A DNA stretch of 64,000 bases, taken from Sphingobacteriales bacterium TSM_CSS (GTDB lineage: Bacteria; Bacteroidota; Bacteroidia; Chitinophagales; UBA2359). Both the position numbers and the translations under genes were made by a program. Below, one piece after another: positions 1 through 7,322 of the stretch (position 1 is the stretch's first letter; every line of letters begins with the position of its first letter). Under the pieces are notes generated by a model. It searched no databases and was not told the origin of the DNA. It worked only from the letters and a program-made list of their open reading frames with translations. Location of the stretch: NCBI GenBank assembly GCA_002212985.1, contig NBMY01000074.1, positions 1-64,000 of the forward strand. Direction: 5' to 3'.

Positions 1-54
1 CGTACGGTGGTGTGAGAGGGCTGGGGCGGTTAATGCCGCCCCACTCTACTCGAT
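1..54 (+). mobile_element. 3' end of a group II intron (end of domain V plus domain VI)
   Basis: The first bases (CGTACGGTG) fit the 3' strand of a group II intron domain V. They are followed by a fold typical of domain VI. Bases 23-30 pair with 35-42 around a TAAT loop, and 14-16 pair with 49-51. Bases 17-20 pair with 44-47, including one G-T wobble. This leaves A48 as the single bulged base, six bases before the end CGAT at 54. A bulged branch-point adenosine 7-8 nt from the 3' splice site is the hallmark of this domain. The rest of the intron, including any reverse transcriptase gene, lies left of the window. The 3' exon begins near 55, 20 bases from the CobW-family gene's stop codon. The intron is oriented opposite to that gene. 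Confidence 0.8.
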
Positions 55-73
55 TATCTGCTGCCCTTTTTTG

Positions 74-1288
74 TCAAATATTTTTCGGGAAAGGGTCAGT
101 AAAACTTTTTTTGCTTTCAAACTGTTTTTGTTCGCTGTCTTGTAACAAACATTTTTCAAGGTCTGCTATCATTTTTTCTTTGTCAATGTCCTGCCCAATG
201 AAAACTATTTCATTCATTCTGTCACCCCATTGTTTATGCCATTTATTTTCTATGTATTCACGATTGTCAACAAATGACTGATATTTGATTCTTTCAGAAA
301 ATGGCATACTTACCCACCATACACCTGCTTTTTCGAGCCTTGATGAGCCGCCTGCTTGACTGAAATTGATTGCCTCATTTGGTCTTGATGCCAACCAAAA
401 CAAACCTTTGGCTCTAATAACTCCGTTTGGATACTCTTCGTTCAAATATTTCCAAAATCTTTTGGGGTGAAATGGTTTTTGGTTTCTAAAAACGAATGAT
501 GAAATGCCATATTCTTCTGTTTCGGGCGTGTGAACTCCGCCTTCTAATTCCTTCTGCCAACCTGCCGAATTTTGTGCTTCTTCAAAGTCAAACAGTTTTG
601 TATTCAGAATTTCTTTGGGGTCAACTTTGCTAAAATCGGATGTCAGTATTTTTGCACTTGGATTTAGTTTTTGGATGGATGCTTTTAAAAGTCCAACCGT
701 TTTTGCGTCAACTAAATCCGTTTTGTTTAAGATAATAACATTGGCAAATTCTATTTGGTCTGTCAGCAAATTTACAATGGTTCTGTAATCGCCTTCCATA
801 TCGGTTAGTTTTCGGTCAACCAATAACTCATTTGTGCCAAAATCGTTAAAAAAATTGAAGCAGTCCACAACAGTAACCATTGTGTCAATATAGCTGAATT
901 TTGAAAGGTCAATGCCTTTTTCTTCGTCCACAAAACTAAAAGTTTGGGCAATTGGAACTGGCTCGCTTATACCTGTGCTTTCTATGAGTAAGTAATCAAA
1001 CTTGCCTTCGTTGGCTAATTTTTCTACTTCTATCATCAAATCTTCACGAAGTGTGCAACATATACAACCGTTGCTCATTTCTACTAATTTTTCTTCGGTT
1101 CGTGAAAGCACATTTTGTTCGTTTACCAAGCGTGCATCTACATTTACTTCGCTCATATCATTCACAATTACGGCTACTTTTAAGCCGTCTTTGTTATGTA
1201 ATACGTGGTTAAGCAAGGTTGTTTTTCCTGCTCCAAGAAAACCGCTTAAAACGGTTACGGGTAATTTTTTAGTTGCTGTTGATGTCAT
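74..1288 (-). CDS. COG0523/CobW-family GTPase, putative zinc metallochaperone
   Basis: 404 aa, cytoplasmic. It is a G3E-family P-loop GTPase: Walker A (GFLGAGKTT) at residues 16-24, the family metal-binding motif CICC at 75-78, a switch motif ESTG at about 103, and the guanine-specificity motif NKTD at 188-191. A CobW C-terminal domain occupies roughly 260-370. COG0523 proteins bind zinc or cobalt and pass metal to client enzymes when zinc is scarce (ZigA/YeiR/ZNG1 type). It is the last gene of the four-gene operon and its start overlaps the end of the preceding gene by 20 bases, which implies translational coupling. The position behind a promoter with Fur-family-like palindromes supports a zinc role over cobalamin biosynthesis, since no cob genes are nearby. 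The exact client is unknown. Confidence 0.9.
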   Translation of the reverse strand: MTSTATKKLPVTVLSGFLGAGKTTLLNHVLHNKDGLKVAVIVNDMSEVNVDARLVNEQNVLSRTEEKLVEMSNGCICCTLREDLMIEVEKLANEGKFDYLLIESTGISEPVPIAQTFSFVDEEKGIDLSKFSYIDTMVTVVDCFNFFNDFGTNELLVDRKLTDMEGDYRTIVNLLTDQIEFANVIILNKTDLVDAKTVGLLKASIQKLNPSAKILTSDFSKVDPKEILNTKLFDFEEAQNSAGWQKELEGGVHTPETEEYGISSFVFRNQKPFHPKRFWKYLNEEYPNGVIRAKGLFWLASRPNEAINFSQAGGSSRLEKAGVWWVSMPFSERIKYQSFVDNREYIENKWHKQWGDRMNEIVFIGQDIDKEKMIADLEKCLLQDSEQKQFESKKSFTDPFPKNI

Positions 1289-1949
1289 TGAAACTATTTA
1301 TTTTTATGATTTGAATTTTATTGGAACGAGAGATAAGTCCTGGGTTTATTCCTGGTTTTCCTTCGGGAATTTCTGTGTTGAGTTCTTTGTAATACTTTAT
1401 CCAAGCAGGAAAAAAGTTTTGTGTTTTCGGGTCTTTAAATGTCATTGGCTCTAATTCAAAAAAGTCATTTTGATTGTTAACTTTTTTAAATGTTTCATAA
1501 ATCAACTCACTGCAATACCACTTGCCATTGCCTAATAAAAATTCATCGTCATAAGGATGTCCTATAAGTTGCTTTACGTTTGATATTGCATTGGGGATTA
1601 AATTTTCAAACTGATGTTTAACTCTGCCAACGGTGATATTTTGAATTACGGTTGTGTCGCCACTTCTTGCGAAGAATTTCTTTAAAGAATTTACCTGCAC
1701 TTTGTCGCCAATAGCTTCTATAACTCTTAATGTGTCGTTTACATTTACCACCATTGCACAATGAGAAAAATCTTTACCATTAACACCTTCGGTTACTGCT
1801 TCAATAGCATTGCACAAGTCGCCACAGTTTAAGTTTTGAAACAGTATATCTCCTTCCTGTAATTGTTCGGAATGGTGAGAATGATTGCAACTTGGTGCTA
1901 ATGTGCAGCAATAACAAAACAATATTATGTTGAATAATCTAATTTTCAT
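1269..1949 (-). CDS. YiiX/YebB-like permuted papain-fold lipoprotein
   Basis: 226 aa. An N-terminal hydrophobic stretch ends in a lipobox-like APSC, followed directly by the histidine-rich run NHSHH, so an exported, membrane-anchored protein is likely. The domain matches the permuted NlpC/P60 (YiiX) family: an early GDILF motif, the catalytic-type His in DFSHCAMV, and the Cys in KWYCSELIY. The family's cysteine peptidases or amidases usually act on cell-wall or lipid substrates. It overlaps both operon neighbours (11 bases with the MerC gene, 20 with the CobW gene). Its presence in a metal operon is unusual; the His-rich tail after the lipidated Cys could bind metal, which is inference. Confidence 0.8.
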   Translation of the reverse strand: MKIRLFNIILFCYCCTLAPSCNHSHHSEQLQEGDILFQNLNCGDLCNAIEAVTEGVNGKDFSHCAMVVNVNDTLRVIEAIGDKVQVNSLKKFFARSGDTTVIQNITVGRVKHQFENLIPNAISNVKQLIGHPYDDEFLLGNGKWYCSELIYETFKKVNNQNDFFELEPMTFKDPKTQNFFPAWIKYYKELNTEIPEGKPGINPGLISRSNKIQIIKINSFNDINSN

Positions 1950-2313
1950 TTTCGTTTAGTTTTGAGCATTCTCTGCAATGTTTGATGTTTAGAATGTGTC
2001 CAATAATAATTAGGATTGCAAATGAATATCCTGAATAATGAAACCATTCATACTCTTCTTGAAATAATGTAGAAAATAAAAAGCCCCAAAACGAAATCCA
2101 AAGTAGAAGTGATATTTTCTTGCTGGTTATATTTTCGGTTGCTTTGAAAATTGATACAAAAGAGATAATTAGGAATAGATATTTGAAAAATGGATTTGTT
2201 ATAAAACCCGCTCCAAATGCTATCAATAAAGGCGTAGCTACGCAATGCACCAAACATATTGATGAACTTAAAATACCTATTAGGTCTGCTTTATTGATTT
2301 TAGTATTGTTCAT
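1939..2313 (-). CDS. MerC-domain membrane protein
   Basis: 124 aa, inner membrane, about four predicted transmembrane segments. It matches the MerC family: the first helix carries the metal-binding cysteine pair in ICLVHC (C20 and C24), and a further pair KHCREC lies near the C-terminus. Classical MerC carries Hg(II) into the cell. In Bacteroidota, MerC-domain proteins often sit beside Fur-family regulators and CobW proteins rather than mer genes. No merA, merR or merT is present here, so a role in zinc transport under limitation is more plausible than mercury resistance. It overlaps the 69-aa gene by 14 bases and the YiiX-like gene by 11. Confidence 0.85.
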   Translation of the reverse strand: MNNTKINKADLIGILSSSICLVHCVATPLLIAFGAGFITNPFFKYLFLIISFVSIFKATENITSKKISLLLWISFWGFLFSTLFQEEYEWFHYSGYSFAILIIIGHILNIKHCRECSKLNENEN

Positions 2314-2509
2314 TATTTTTGATTTTTTCTAGCCAATTAATAATATTTGAAAGATGTTGTTCGCCATAAAGAGAGATGAATTTTTGTGTTTCTTTATTTT
2401 GATTGTCTTTATAAACGGTCAAGCGTTGGTGTGCAAAATCCGTTGTTAGATTTATTTTGCAGTCGTTAACAATGCAGTTTGTCCAGTCGTTGAATGTTTG
2501 TGGTATCAT
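2300..2509 (-). CDS. Small protein of unknown function, first gene of the metal operon
   Basis: 69 aa, soluble and without a signal peptide. I do not recognise the family. Visible features are two cysteines near the N-terminus (NCIVNDC, C12 and C17), three histidines, and a helical C-terminal half. The start is supported by the promoter: a -7 element lies 34-41 bases upstream on the minus strand, overlapping a palindromic operator. The end overlaps the MerC gene by 14 bases, so the four genes form one tightly packed transcript. It could be a small metal-binding or adaptor protein, but only operon membership supports this. Confidence 0.7.
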   Translation of the reverse strand: MIPQTFNDWTNCIVNDCKINLTTDFAHQRLTVYKDNQNKETQKFISLYGEQHLSNIINWLEKIKNNEQY

Positions 2510-2529
2510 TTTAAAATAAGTTTAGTTAA

Positions 2530-2544
2530 TGCAACAATGTTGCA
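2530..2544. promoter_or_regulatory. Palindromic operator, copy 1 (Fur/Zur-family-like)
   Basis: Perfect 7-1-7 palindrome TGCAACAATGTTGCA. It overlaps the minus-strand -7 element of the operon by two bases, so a bound repressor would block it. It is identical to a second copy centred 38 bases away. Assignment to a Fur-family (Zur-like) repressor rests on the adjacent broken repressor gene and the operon content. Confidence 0.65.
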
Positions 2545-2550
2545 AAAGTA
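2543..2550 (-). promoter_or_regulatory. -7 element of the metal operon promoter
   Basis: Minus strand reads TACTTTTG, a full match to the Bacteroidota -7 consensus TAnnTTTG. A TTG (-33 core) lies at 2572-2570 on the same strand with a 19-base spacer, inside the second operator copy. Transcription would start near 2535 and run into the 69-aa gene. Confidence 0.65.
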
Positions 2551-2555
2551 ATCAT

Positions 2556-2563
2556 TATCTTTG
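2556..2563 (+). promoter_or_regulatory. -7 element for the broken repressor gene
   Basis: TATCTTTG matches TAnnTTTG. It lies five bases before operator copy 2 and 26 bases before the ATG at 2589. No convincing -33 TTG at 19-21 bases was found. This is the divergent partner of the operon promoter. Confidence 0.5.
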
Positions 2564-2567
2564 TGAT

Positions 2568-2582
2568 TGCAACAATGTTGCA
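2568..2582. promoter_or_regulatory. Palindromic operator, copy 2 (Fur/Zur-family-like)
   Basis: Second exact copy of TGCAACAATGTTGCA. It covers the expected transcription start of the plus-strand regulator gene and the -33 TTG of the minus-strand operon. One repressor could therefore control both directions. Confidence 0.65.
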
Positions 2583-2588
2583 TTAAAA

Positions 2589-2770
2589 ATGTCAAAAAAA
2601 ATGAAGTCGTCAAGAAACATAACTGCAAAAACCGAAATTCAAGAATTGATTGTTTCTTCGTCTGTGGCTTTGTCACACAGCGAGTTGAGCCGTCTTATAA
2701 GTTGCCTAAAAATTATAAGGTCAGCGAAATGAATTTTACTTTGTCAGGACTTTGTCCGCAATGTTCGTAG
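2589..2770 (+). pseudogene. Fur/Zur-family repressor, internally deleted and frameshifted
   Basis: From ATG 2589 the frame reads the start of a Bacteroidota Fur-family repressor: a basic N-terminus, RNITAKTEIQELI, then ALSHSELSRLI, the first helices of the winged-helix domain, up to about 2695. The same strand then continues, one frame over, with the end of the same kind of protein: LPKNYKVSEMNFTLSGLCPQCS and a stop at 2768-2770. That segment resembles the last beta strands and the CxxC structural zinc motif. The central 65-70 residues (rest of the winged helix, the HHxHxH-type sensory site and first CxxC) are absent. The original frame stops at 2732 after 47 codons. A functional repressor is not expected. 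It is divergent from the metal operon across the two operators, the usual place for an autoregulated zur. Confidence 0.75.
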
Positions 2771-3224
2771 TCGTTTCGGTAGGGTTGCAGATAACATCAT
2801 CTTTGTGTACCAAATGCACTTCCATTGGGTAGCTTTGCCCGCCTACATGGTGTTCGCTTGCTGTATGGAAATGAAATTGTAACAATTTAAAAGTAGCTCC
2901 GTTAAGATTGATAGAACTGCCCGAATCATAGGTAAATTGAATAGTATGCCCATTGTTTAAAATGTGTGTGGCAGAACTGGTGTAAGTGTGGTTAATAGCC
3001 GCTAAGGTGTTGTCTGGAACAGCGCCGGTAATGTCAATAGGAGATTGCGAACTACCATCGCAGGTAGCATAGCCTTCGCATAATTCTGCCCAATGGCTGG
3101 GTCCGTGCTCACCATCGTACTCAAAATGAATGCCCTCACAAGATACCGGAATGTTCTCATCATCCTTACAACCGGCAGCAAAAAATAGAGAAAACAAAAA
3201 CAGGGTGAAAGTAAAACGTTTCAT
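2736..3224 (-). pseudogene. Alpha-carbonic anhydrase lipoprotein, C-terminally truncated
   Basis: 162 aa against a usual 220-250. The N-terminus is a lipoprotein signal with lipobox FAAGC (C19). The alpha-CA fold is recognisable through SQSPIDI, HTIQF and the zinc ligands H118, H120 (FHFH) and H137 (EVHLVH). Family similarity stops after HKD at about residue 142 (near base 2798). The last ~20 residues are read partly from the antisense of the Fur-remnant gene, so the C-terminal third, including the active-site Thr region, is missing. The enzyme would hydrate CO2 in the periplasm, but this copy is probably inactive. A genuinely short variant is possible but unlikely. Confidence 0.75.
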
Positions 3225-3427
3225 TTAATTAAAATTTAGGAGGTTAAAAAAAGAAAAAGCAATTATTTATTTAATGTGTGTGTTAGTATTACATAAGTCT
3301 TTTATAATTAGTGTGAAGGTAATCAAAATATTGAATGTCCAAATTTATTTAGGCTTTTTTCAAAAAAAAAATACGCGAAGCGTAATTACCTGACTTTAGT
3401 AATGCCTATTACCGAACTGAAACTTTG

Positions 3428-3435
3428 TATCTTTG
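3428..3435 (+). promoter_or_regulatory. -7 element upstream of the M20 peptidase
   Basis: TATCTTTG matches TAnnTTTG, 40 bases before ATG 3476. No clear -33 element. Confidence 0.5.
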
Positions 3436-3475
3436 CAGTTGCTACTATTGCTGGTTTTTTAGCAAAATTTAGGGA

Positions 3476-4669
3476 ATGTCATTAATAAAAAAAATAAAAA
3501 CATTGGCGCTAAGTGCCCACCCCGAGGTGGTTGCTATAAGAAGACATTTACACGCCCACCCCGAACTGTCTTTTGAAGAATACCAAACCTCGGCATTTGT
3601 ACAGGAAAAACTTACCCAGTACGGATTGCCTTTTACCAACGGCATAGCCAATACCGGCGTGGTGGCATATGTGGAAGGGAAAAAACCGGGTAAAAAAACC
3701 ATAGCCCTGCGCGCCGATATGGATGCCTTGCCCATAACCGAAGCCAATGAGGTGCCTTATAAATCTACCGTTCCGGGGGTAATGCACGCCTGCGGGCACG
3801 ATGCCCATACCGCCAGTTTGCTGGGAGCTGCCAAAATACTCAGCCAACTGAAAAACGAATTTGAAGGAACGGTGAAACTCATTTTCCAGCCCGCCGAAGA
3901 ACGGTCGCCGGGCGGCGCTTCTATTATGATTAAAGAAGGGGTGCTGGAAACACCCAAACCGGCAGGCATCATAGGGCAACATGTATATTCCATGTTGCCC
4001 GCCGGGGCAGTAGGTTTCAGAAGCGGTATGATGATGGCCTCGTGCGATGAGATAGATTTGTATATTTATGGCAAGGGCGGGCATGGCGCCGTGCCCCAAC
4101 TAACCATTGACCCTATTGTGCTGGCTGCACATATTGTTACTGCACTGCAACAGGTGGTAAGCCGGCTAAACGACCCCACCGTGCCCTGTGTGCTTACACT
4201 GGGAAAAATTGAATCGGTTGGCGGCGCCTATAACATTATTCCAGAAGAGGTGAGAATACAGGGAACCCTGCGCACCATGAACGAGCAATGGCGCAAAGAA
4301 GCCAAACAAAAAATTGAGCAAATTGCCACCGGCGTAGCAACTGCCATGGGCGGTGTCTGCCGTGTACAGATAACAGACGGTTATCCGTTTTTAATTAACG
4401 ATGAGGAATTAACCGCCCGCTGCAAACAGGCAGCCATAGAACTGTTGGGAAAAGAAAACGTACACGACCTGCCCATGCGCATGACCGCCGAAGATTTTGC
4501 CTACTATACCCAACAAATAAAAGGGTGTTTCTACCGACTTGGAACCGGCAACGCCGCACGCGGTATTACCGCCAATGTGCATACCCCCATTTTTGACATT
4601 GACGAAGAGGCACTAATTACCGGCATGGGGTTAATGGCGTGGCTTGCCCTTAACGAATTGCAAGACTGA
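3476..4669 (+). CDS. M20 family metallopeptidase / amidohydrolase
   Basis: 397 aa, no signal peptide, cytoplasmic. Family landmarks: RADMDALPI at 79-87, HACGHDAH at 104-111 (metal ligands C106 and H108), the catalytic glutamate pair EE at 141-142, a GQHV histidine near 169, and a C-terminal NVHTPIFDID histidine near 373. This pattern (Cys in place of a metal His) belongs to the M20D group: aminoacylases, hippurate hydrolases, indole-acetyl-amino-acid hydrolases, N-acetyl-diaminopimelate deacetylase. Substrate cannot be assigned; nearby genes do not form a pathway. Own promoter, monocistronic, convergent with the patatin gene. Confidence 0.9.
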   Translation: MSLIKKIKTLALSAHPEVVAIRRHLHAHPELSFEEYQTSAFVQEKLTQYGLPFTNGIANTGVVAYVEGKKPGKKTIALRADMDALPITEANEVPYKSTVPGVMHACGHDAHTASLLGAAKILSQLKNEFEGTVKLIFQPAEERSPGGASIMIKEGVLETPKPAGIIGQHVYSMLPAGAVGFRSGMMMASCDEIDLYIYGKGGHGAVPQLTIDPIVLAAHIVTALQQVVSRLNDPTVPCVLTLGKIESVGGAYNIIPEEVRIQGTLRTMNEQWRKEAKQKIEQIATGVATAMGGVCRVQITDGYPFLINDEELTARCKQAAIELLGKENVHDLPMRMTAEDFAYYTQQIKGCFYRLGTGNAARGITANVHTPIFDIDEEALITGMGLMAWLALNELQD

Positions 4670-4756
4670 CAAAATAAGACTTACCCAGAAACCGCGGGCA
4701 TTGTACAAGCAGTAAAAATAACGATTACACCTATTTATTTGATGGCGGTAGCAGTT

Positions 4757-7036
4757 CTACTTGCCCAAAATTTTGAGTAAATTATGCAAATTTTTTTGGT
4801 TTACTTCGTTTGAAAAAGCAGTTCGTATATCTTGTTTTTCTTTTGTAGTGAGGTGCAGGCTCAGGGAGGCCTTTACATTTTTAACAGCGGGAACATATTC
4901 AAAATTAATTACCTCTAATTTGCCCTGCAATTCATCATCGGCAATTGTGGCCATATAATCTGCGTAGCAATCCTGCATTTCAAAGGTTATGAAAACGCTA
5001 ATGGGTTTAACCACTTTTTCTATAAGGCTTTCGGTAACCCGTTTAACATCGCGGTCTTTTTCATCGGACCGAATAAATACCACTATTACCTTGCCCACGT
5101 TTTGATTAATCCAGTCTTTAAAAATGTGCAGAAACCGGTAAGTGGTTTCAAAACCGGTATTATCTCTGAACCCGGCATCCATTACCTCAGCCGGTGGCGA
5201 AGTGGGCAGGTAGGTAGAGGGTAAAATGTACGGAAAAGTAGCGCTCATGCGCACAGCCGAGCTAAGCAATACGTTTTGGGCGTTATATGGCTCAAAAAAG
5301 CGCATCAGTTCAACGCCGTCTGTTTCAAAAGAGGAATGGGTAAAGCCGTATTGGTTGTAAGGCCGTGTAAGGTAAGATATTGGTTGCGAAGAAATATACA
5401 ATTTCCGGTGGTCTGTAACAATGGTGGGGGTAATAAGCAACATGGGAATATTGGCATTGCTTTCGGCCTGGTAGTAGTCGCTTACGCGGCGGCCATCTAA
5501 AGCTATGGCACCGCCGGTATTTTGGGTAAGTTGTTTTTCAAAAGCATAAGCCCGGTTTTTTCGGTAGGTGTAACCGGCAGTTTTAAAGGTTTGAAACGGG
5601 TAAAACAGGTCATTTACGGCAATAGAAAAAATAACGGCATTCAGGTAATCGCGCGTTAACTCATCGGCGTAGGAGGGGTTGTGCATAACAATACCGGTAT
5701 TGCCCGCCTGCTTTTGGTAGTACAGTTCGTGCAGATAGGCTGCTGCCATCATGCCGCCCGAAGAGCCGCACATGAGCATGGTTCGGTCAAACAGGGTGTT
5801 GTTCAGCAGGCTGTCAAGAGTTTGTGTAACGGTCATTCCCCAAAGAGCTGCCCTTGCTCCGCCACCGCTGTAGTTCAGAATTATCATATCGGGTTTAATG
5901 CCGGGTGGTGTAAGCGGGGCGTTCTTGGCTTTCCATCTATCTAAGGTAAACAGGGACTGTTCTATATCGCAGGTTATAAGTCCTGTATCGGCGCGGGCGC
6001 TTATGATGGCGGGGTTGTATGGGGCAGGCGGAAGTTGGTAATTTAACCCGTAAACTTTAGTGTCGTAATTAAGCCAATCATATCGGGTAAAAAAGTTAAT
6101 GATGATGAAAAAAATTAACAACCCTAAAGCTCTCCAACCGCGCAGCCAAAAGTTAAATGCACCGGTTAACCCCATTAATACCGATAAAATGAGCAATACA
6201 CTGGCGGCAGCCGGAAGTTGAAAAGCCGGTTTGTCCATTAAAAAACCCAACAGTACCAATATGGCAAGTGCCACACCCAAAATAATAAGCGCATTGGCGT
6301 GGTTTTGCTGAAACACGGCTTCTAAGGTTTGATGTGCATAGTGTTTTGTGCTTCTTACGCGGCGAATATTTAACCGGTGGTTTAAAAAATAGGTAACCTG
6401 CCATTCTTTATCGCTAAACCCCGAGGCGCCCGCTGTGCCAATTCCTTGTCTGCGCAAACGGCGGCGGCGGCGTGTTATGACTACAGGCAGGTTTACCTTT
6501 TCGAGGCGTTTAAGGGTTTCGAGCAGGGTGTTTAGGTTGGTGTTGGTAAGCCTGAAATAAAGGGCAAATAGCAATACCATAAGTGTACTGCCAGCTAAAA
6601 AAGCGCCGTGATATGTTATTACAGACAAAAGCGGGGTAAACTCAAACGACTCCTGAAACCGTGTTAAGGAAAGGAGGTATGTAATTATAAAAGCTAAGGG
6701 TATAAGGCTGTTGTTAATGCAAAAGTGAAAAAAGGGGCTGTGCAGCGTACCTAAAAACGGGAAACGGTAGCTGTGCATCATATACGATACAATATTCCAT
6801 GTAATAAAAAAGAACCCGAAAGCCAAGCCAACCCAAAAAAAGCCCCAAAAGTTAACCCGCCCCAAGTACTCGGGGTCTAAAAAAAGATAGGCGGCCCCCA
6901 TTTTTTTTAGCAGCAGGTTGGTAACAAAGCCAAACAAAAGCACCCAGAAAAAAAGCAGCAACAAGTTTTTCTTTAAGTGCATGACCACCAACTGGATGGG
7001 AAATGAATGCCAAATGCCGTTTAGTAGTTGCTGCAT
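4757..7036 (-). CDS. Membrane-anchored patatin-like phospholipase
   Basis: 759 aa. The first ~325 residues hold about eight hydrophobic segments with an arginine-rich stretch (189-196) between them. A patatin-like domain follows: oxyanion-hole motif GGGxR at 391-395, nucleophile elbow GSSGG at 424-428 (Ser426), and the Asp of the dyad in DAGFRDNTG near 615. Patatin-like enzymes hydrolyse acyl esters of phospholipids. A polytopic N-terminal domain on a patatin is uncommon and points to activity at the inner membrane. The only gene of its unit visible here; upstream lies tRNA-Thr with its own terminator. Confidence 0.85.
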   Translation of the reverse strand: MQQLLNGIWHSFPIQLVVMHLKKNLLLLFFWVLLFGFVTNLLLKKMGAAYLFLDPEYLGRVNFWGFFWVGLAFGFFFITWNIVSYMMHSYRFPFLGTLHSPFFHFCINNSLIPLAFIITYLLSLTRFQESFEFTPLLSVITYHGAFLAGSTLMVLLFALYFRLTNTNLNTLLETLKRLEKVNLPVVITRRRRRLRRQGIGTAGASGFSDKEWQVTYFLNHRLNIRRVRSTKHYAHQTLEAVFQQNHANALIILGVALAILVLLGFLMDKPAFQLPAAASVLLILSVLMGLTGAFNFWLRGWRALGLLIFFIIINFFTRYDWLNYDTKVYGLNYQLPPAPYNPAIISARADTGLITCDIEQSLFTLDRWKAKNAPLTPPGIKPDMIILNYSGGGARAALWGMTVTQTLDSLLNNTLFDRTMLMCGSSGGMMAAAYLHELYYQKQAGNTGIVMHNPSYADELTRDYLNAVIFSIAVNDLFYPFQTFKTAGYTYRKNRAYAFEKQLTQNTGGAIALDGRRVSDYYQAESNANIPMLLITPTIVTDHRKLYISSQPISYLTRPYNQYGFTHSSFETDGVELMRFFEPYNAQNVLLSSAVRMSATFPYILPSTYLPTSPPAEVMDAGFRDNTGFETTYRFLHIFKDWINQNVGKVIVVFIRSDEKDRDVKRVTESLIEKVVKPISVFITFEMQDCYADYMATIADDELQGKLEVINFEYVPAVKNVKASLSLHLTTKEKQDIRTAFSNEVNQKNLHNLLKILGK

Positions 7037-7118
7037 GGTGTTTGGGGTTTTGCAGCCGCAGTTAACGTTGCTGCATAAGGATAAAACGGTGGCGCGGTGG
7101 CGGCATTTTGAGTGTAAG

Positions 7119-7150
7119 AAAAAAGGCGCTCCGAACAGTTTCGGGGCGCC
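7119..7150 (-). terminator. Intrinsic terminator after tRNA-Thr
   Basis: Bases 7125-7135 pair with 7140-7150 (11 bp, one G-T wobble) around a four-base loop. On the minus strand the stem is followed by a run of T residues. It begins 10 bases after the tRNA 3' end. Confidence 0.8.
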
Positions 7151-7160
7151 TTATGCGGGG

Positions 7161-7233
7161 AGCCAGCAGAGGGACTCGAACCCCCGACCAGCTGATTACA
7201 AATCAGCTGCTCTACCAACTGAGCTATGCTGGC
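7161..7233 (-). tRNA. tRNA-Thr (anticodon TGT)
   Basis: 73 nt on the minus strand. The acceptor stem GCCAGCA pairs with TGCTGGC, the D-arm contains AGCTCAGTTGGTAGAGC, the anticodon loop is TTTGTAA with anticodon TGT (reads ACA), and the T-arm carries GGTTCGAGTCC. Discriminator base is T at 7161. CCA is not encoded. A terminator follows directly. Confidence 0.97.
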
Positions 7234-7322
7234 AACAGTTGTATCAGGAACGGCGCAAAGGTATAACGAAAAACCATTTTTGCAAAAAAAAAGTTCTGTA
7301 ATTTACATTTTACTTGCTGGTT

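Noticed and set aside
1939-2313. Mercury-resistance operon based on the MerC-domain gene
   Set aside because: No merR, merA, merT or merP nearby; the neighbours point to zinc handling.
2529-2732. Intact 67-aa small protein upstream of the carbonic anhydrase
   Set aside because: Its first 20 codons lie across the promoter and operators, and the rest is the N-terminus of the broken Fur-family gene.
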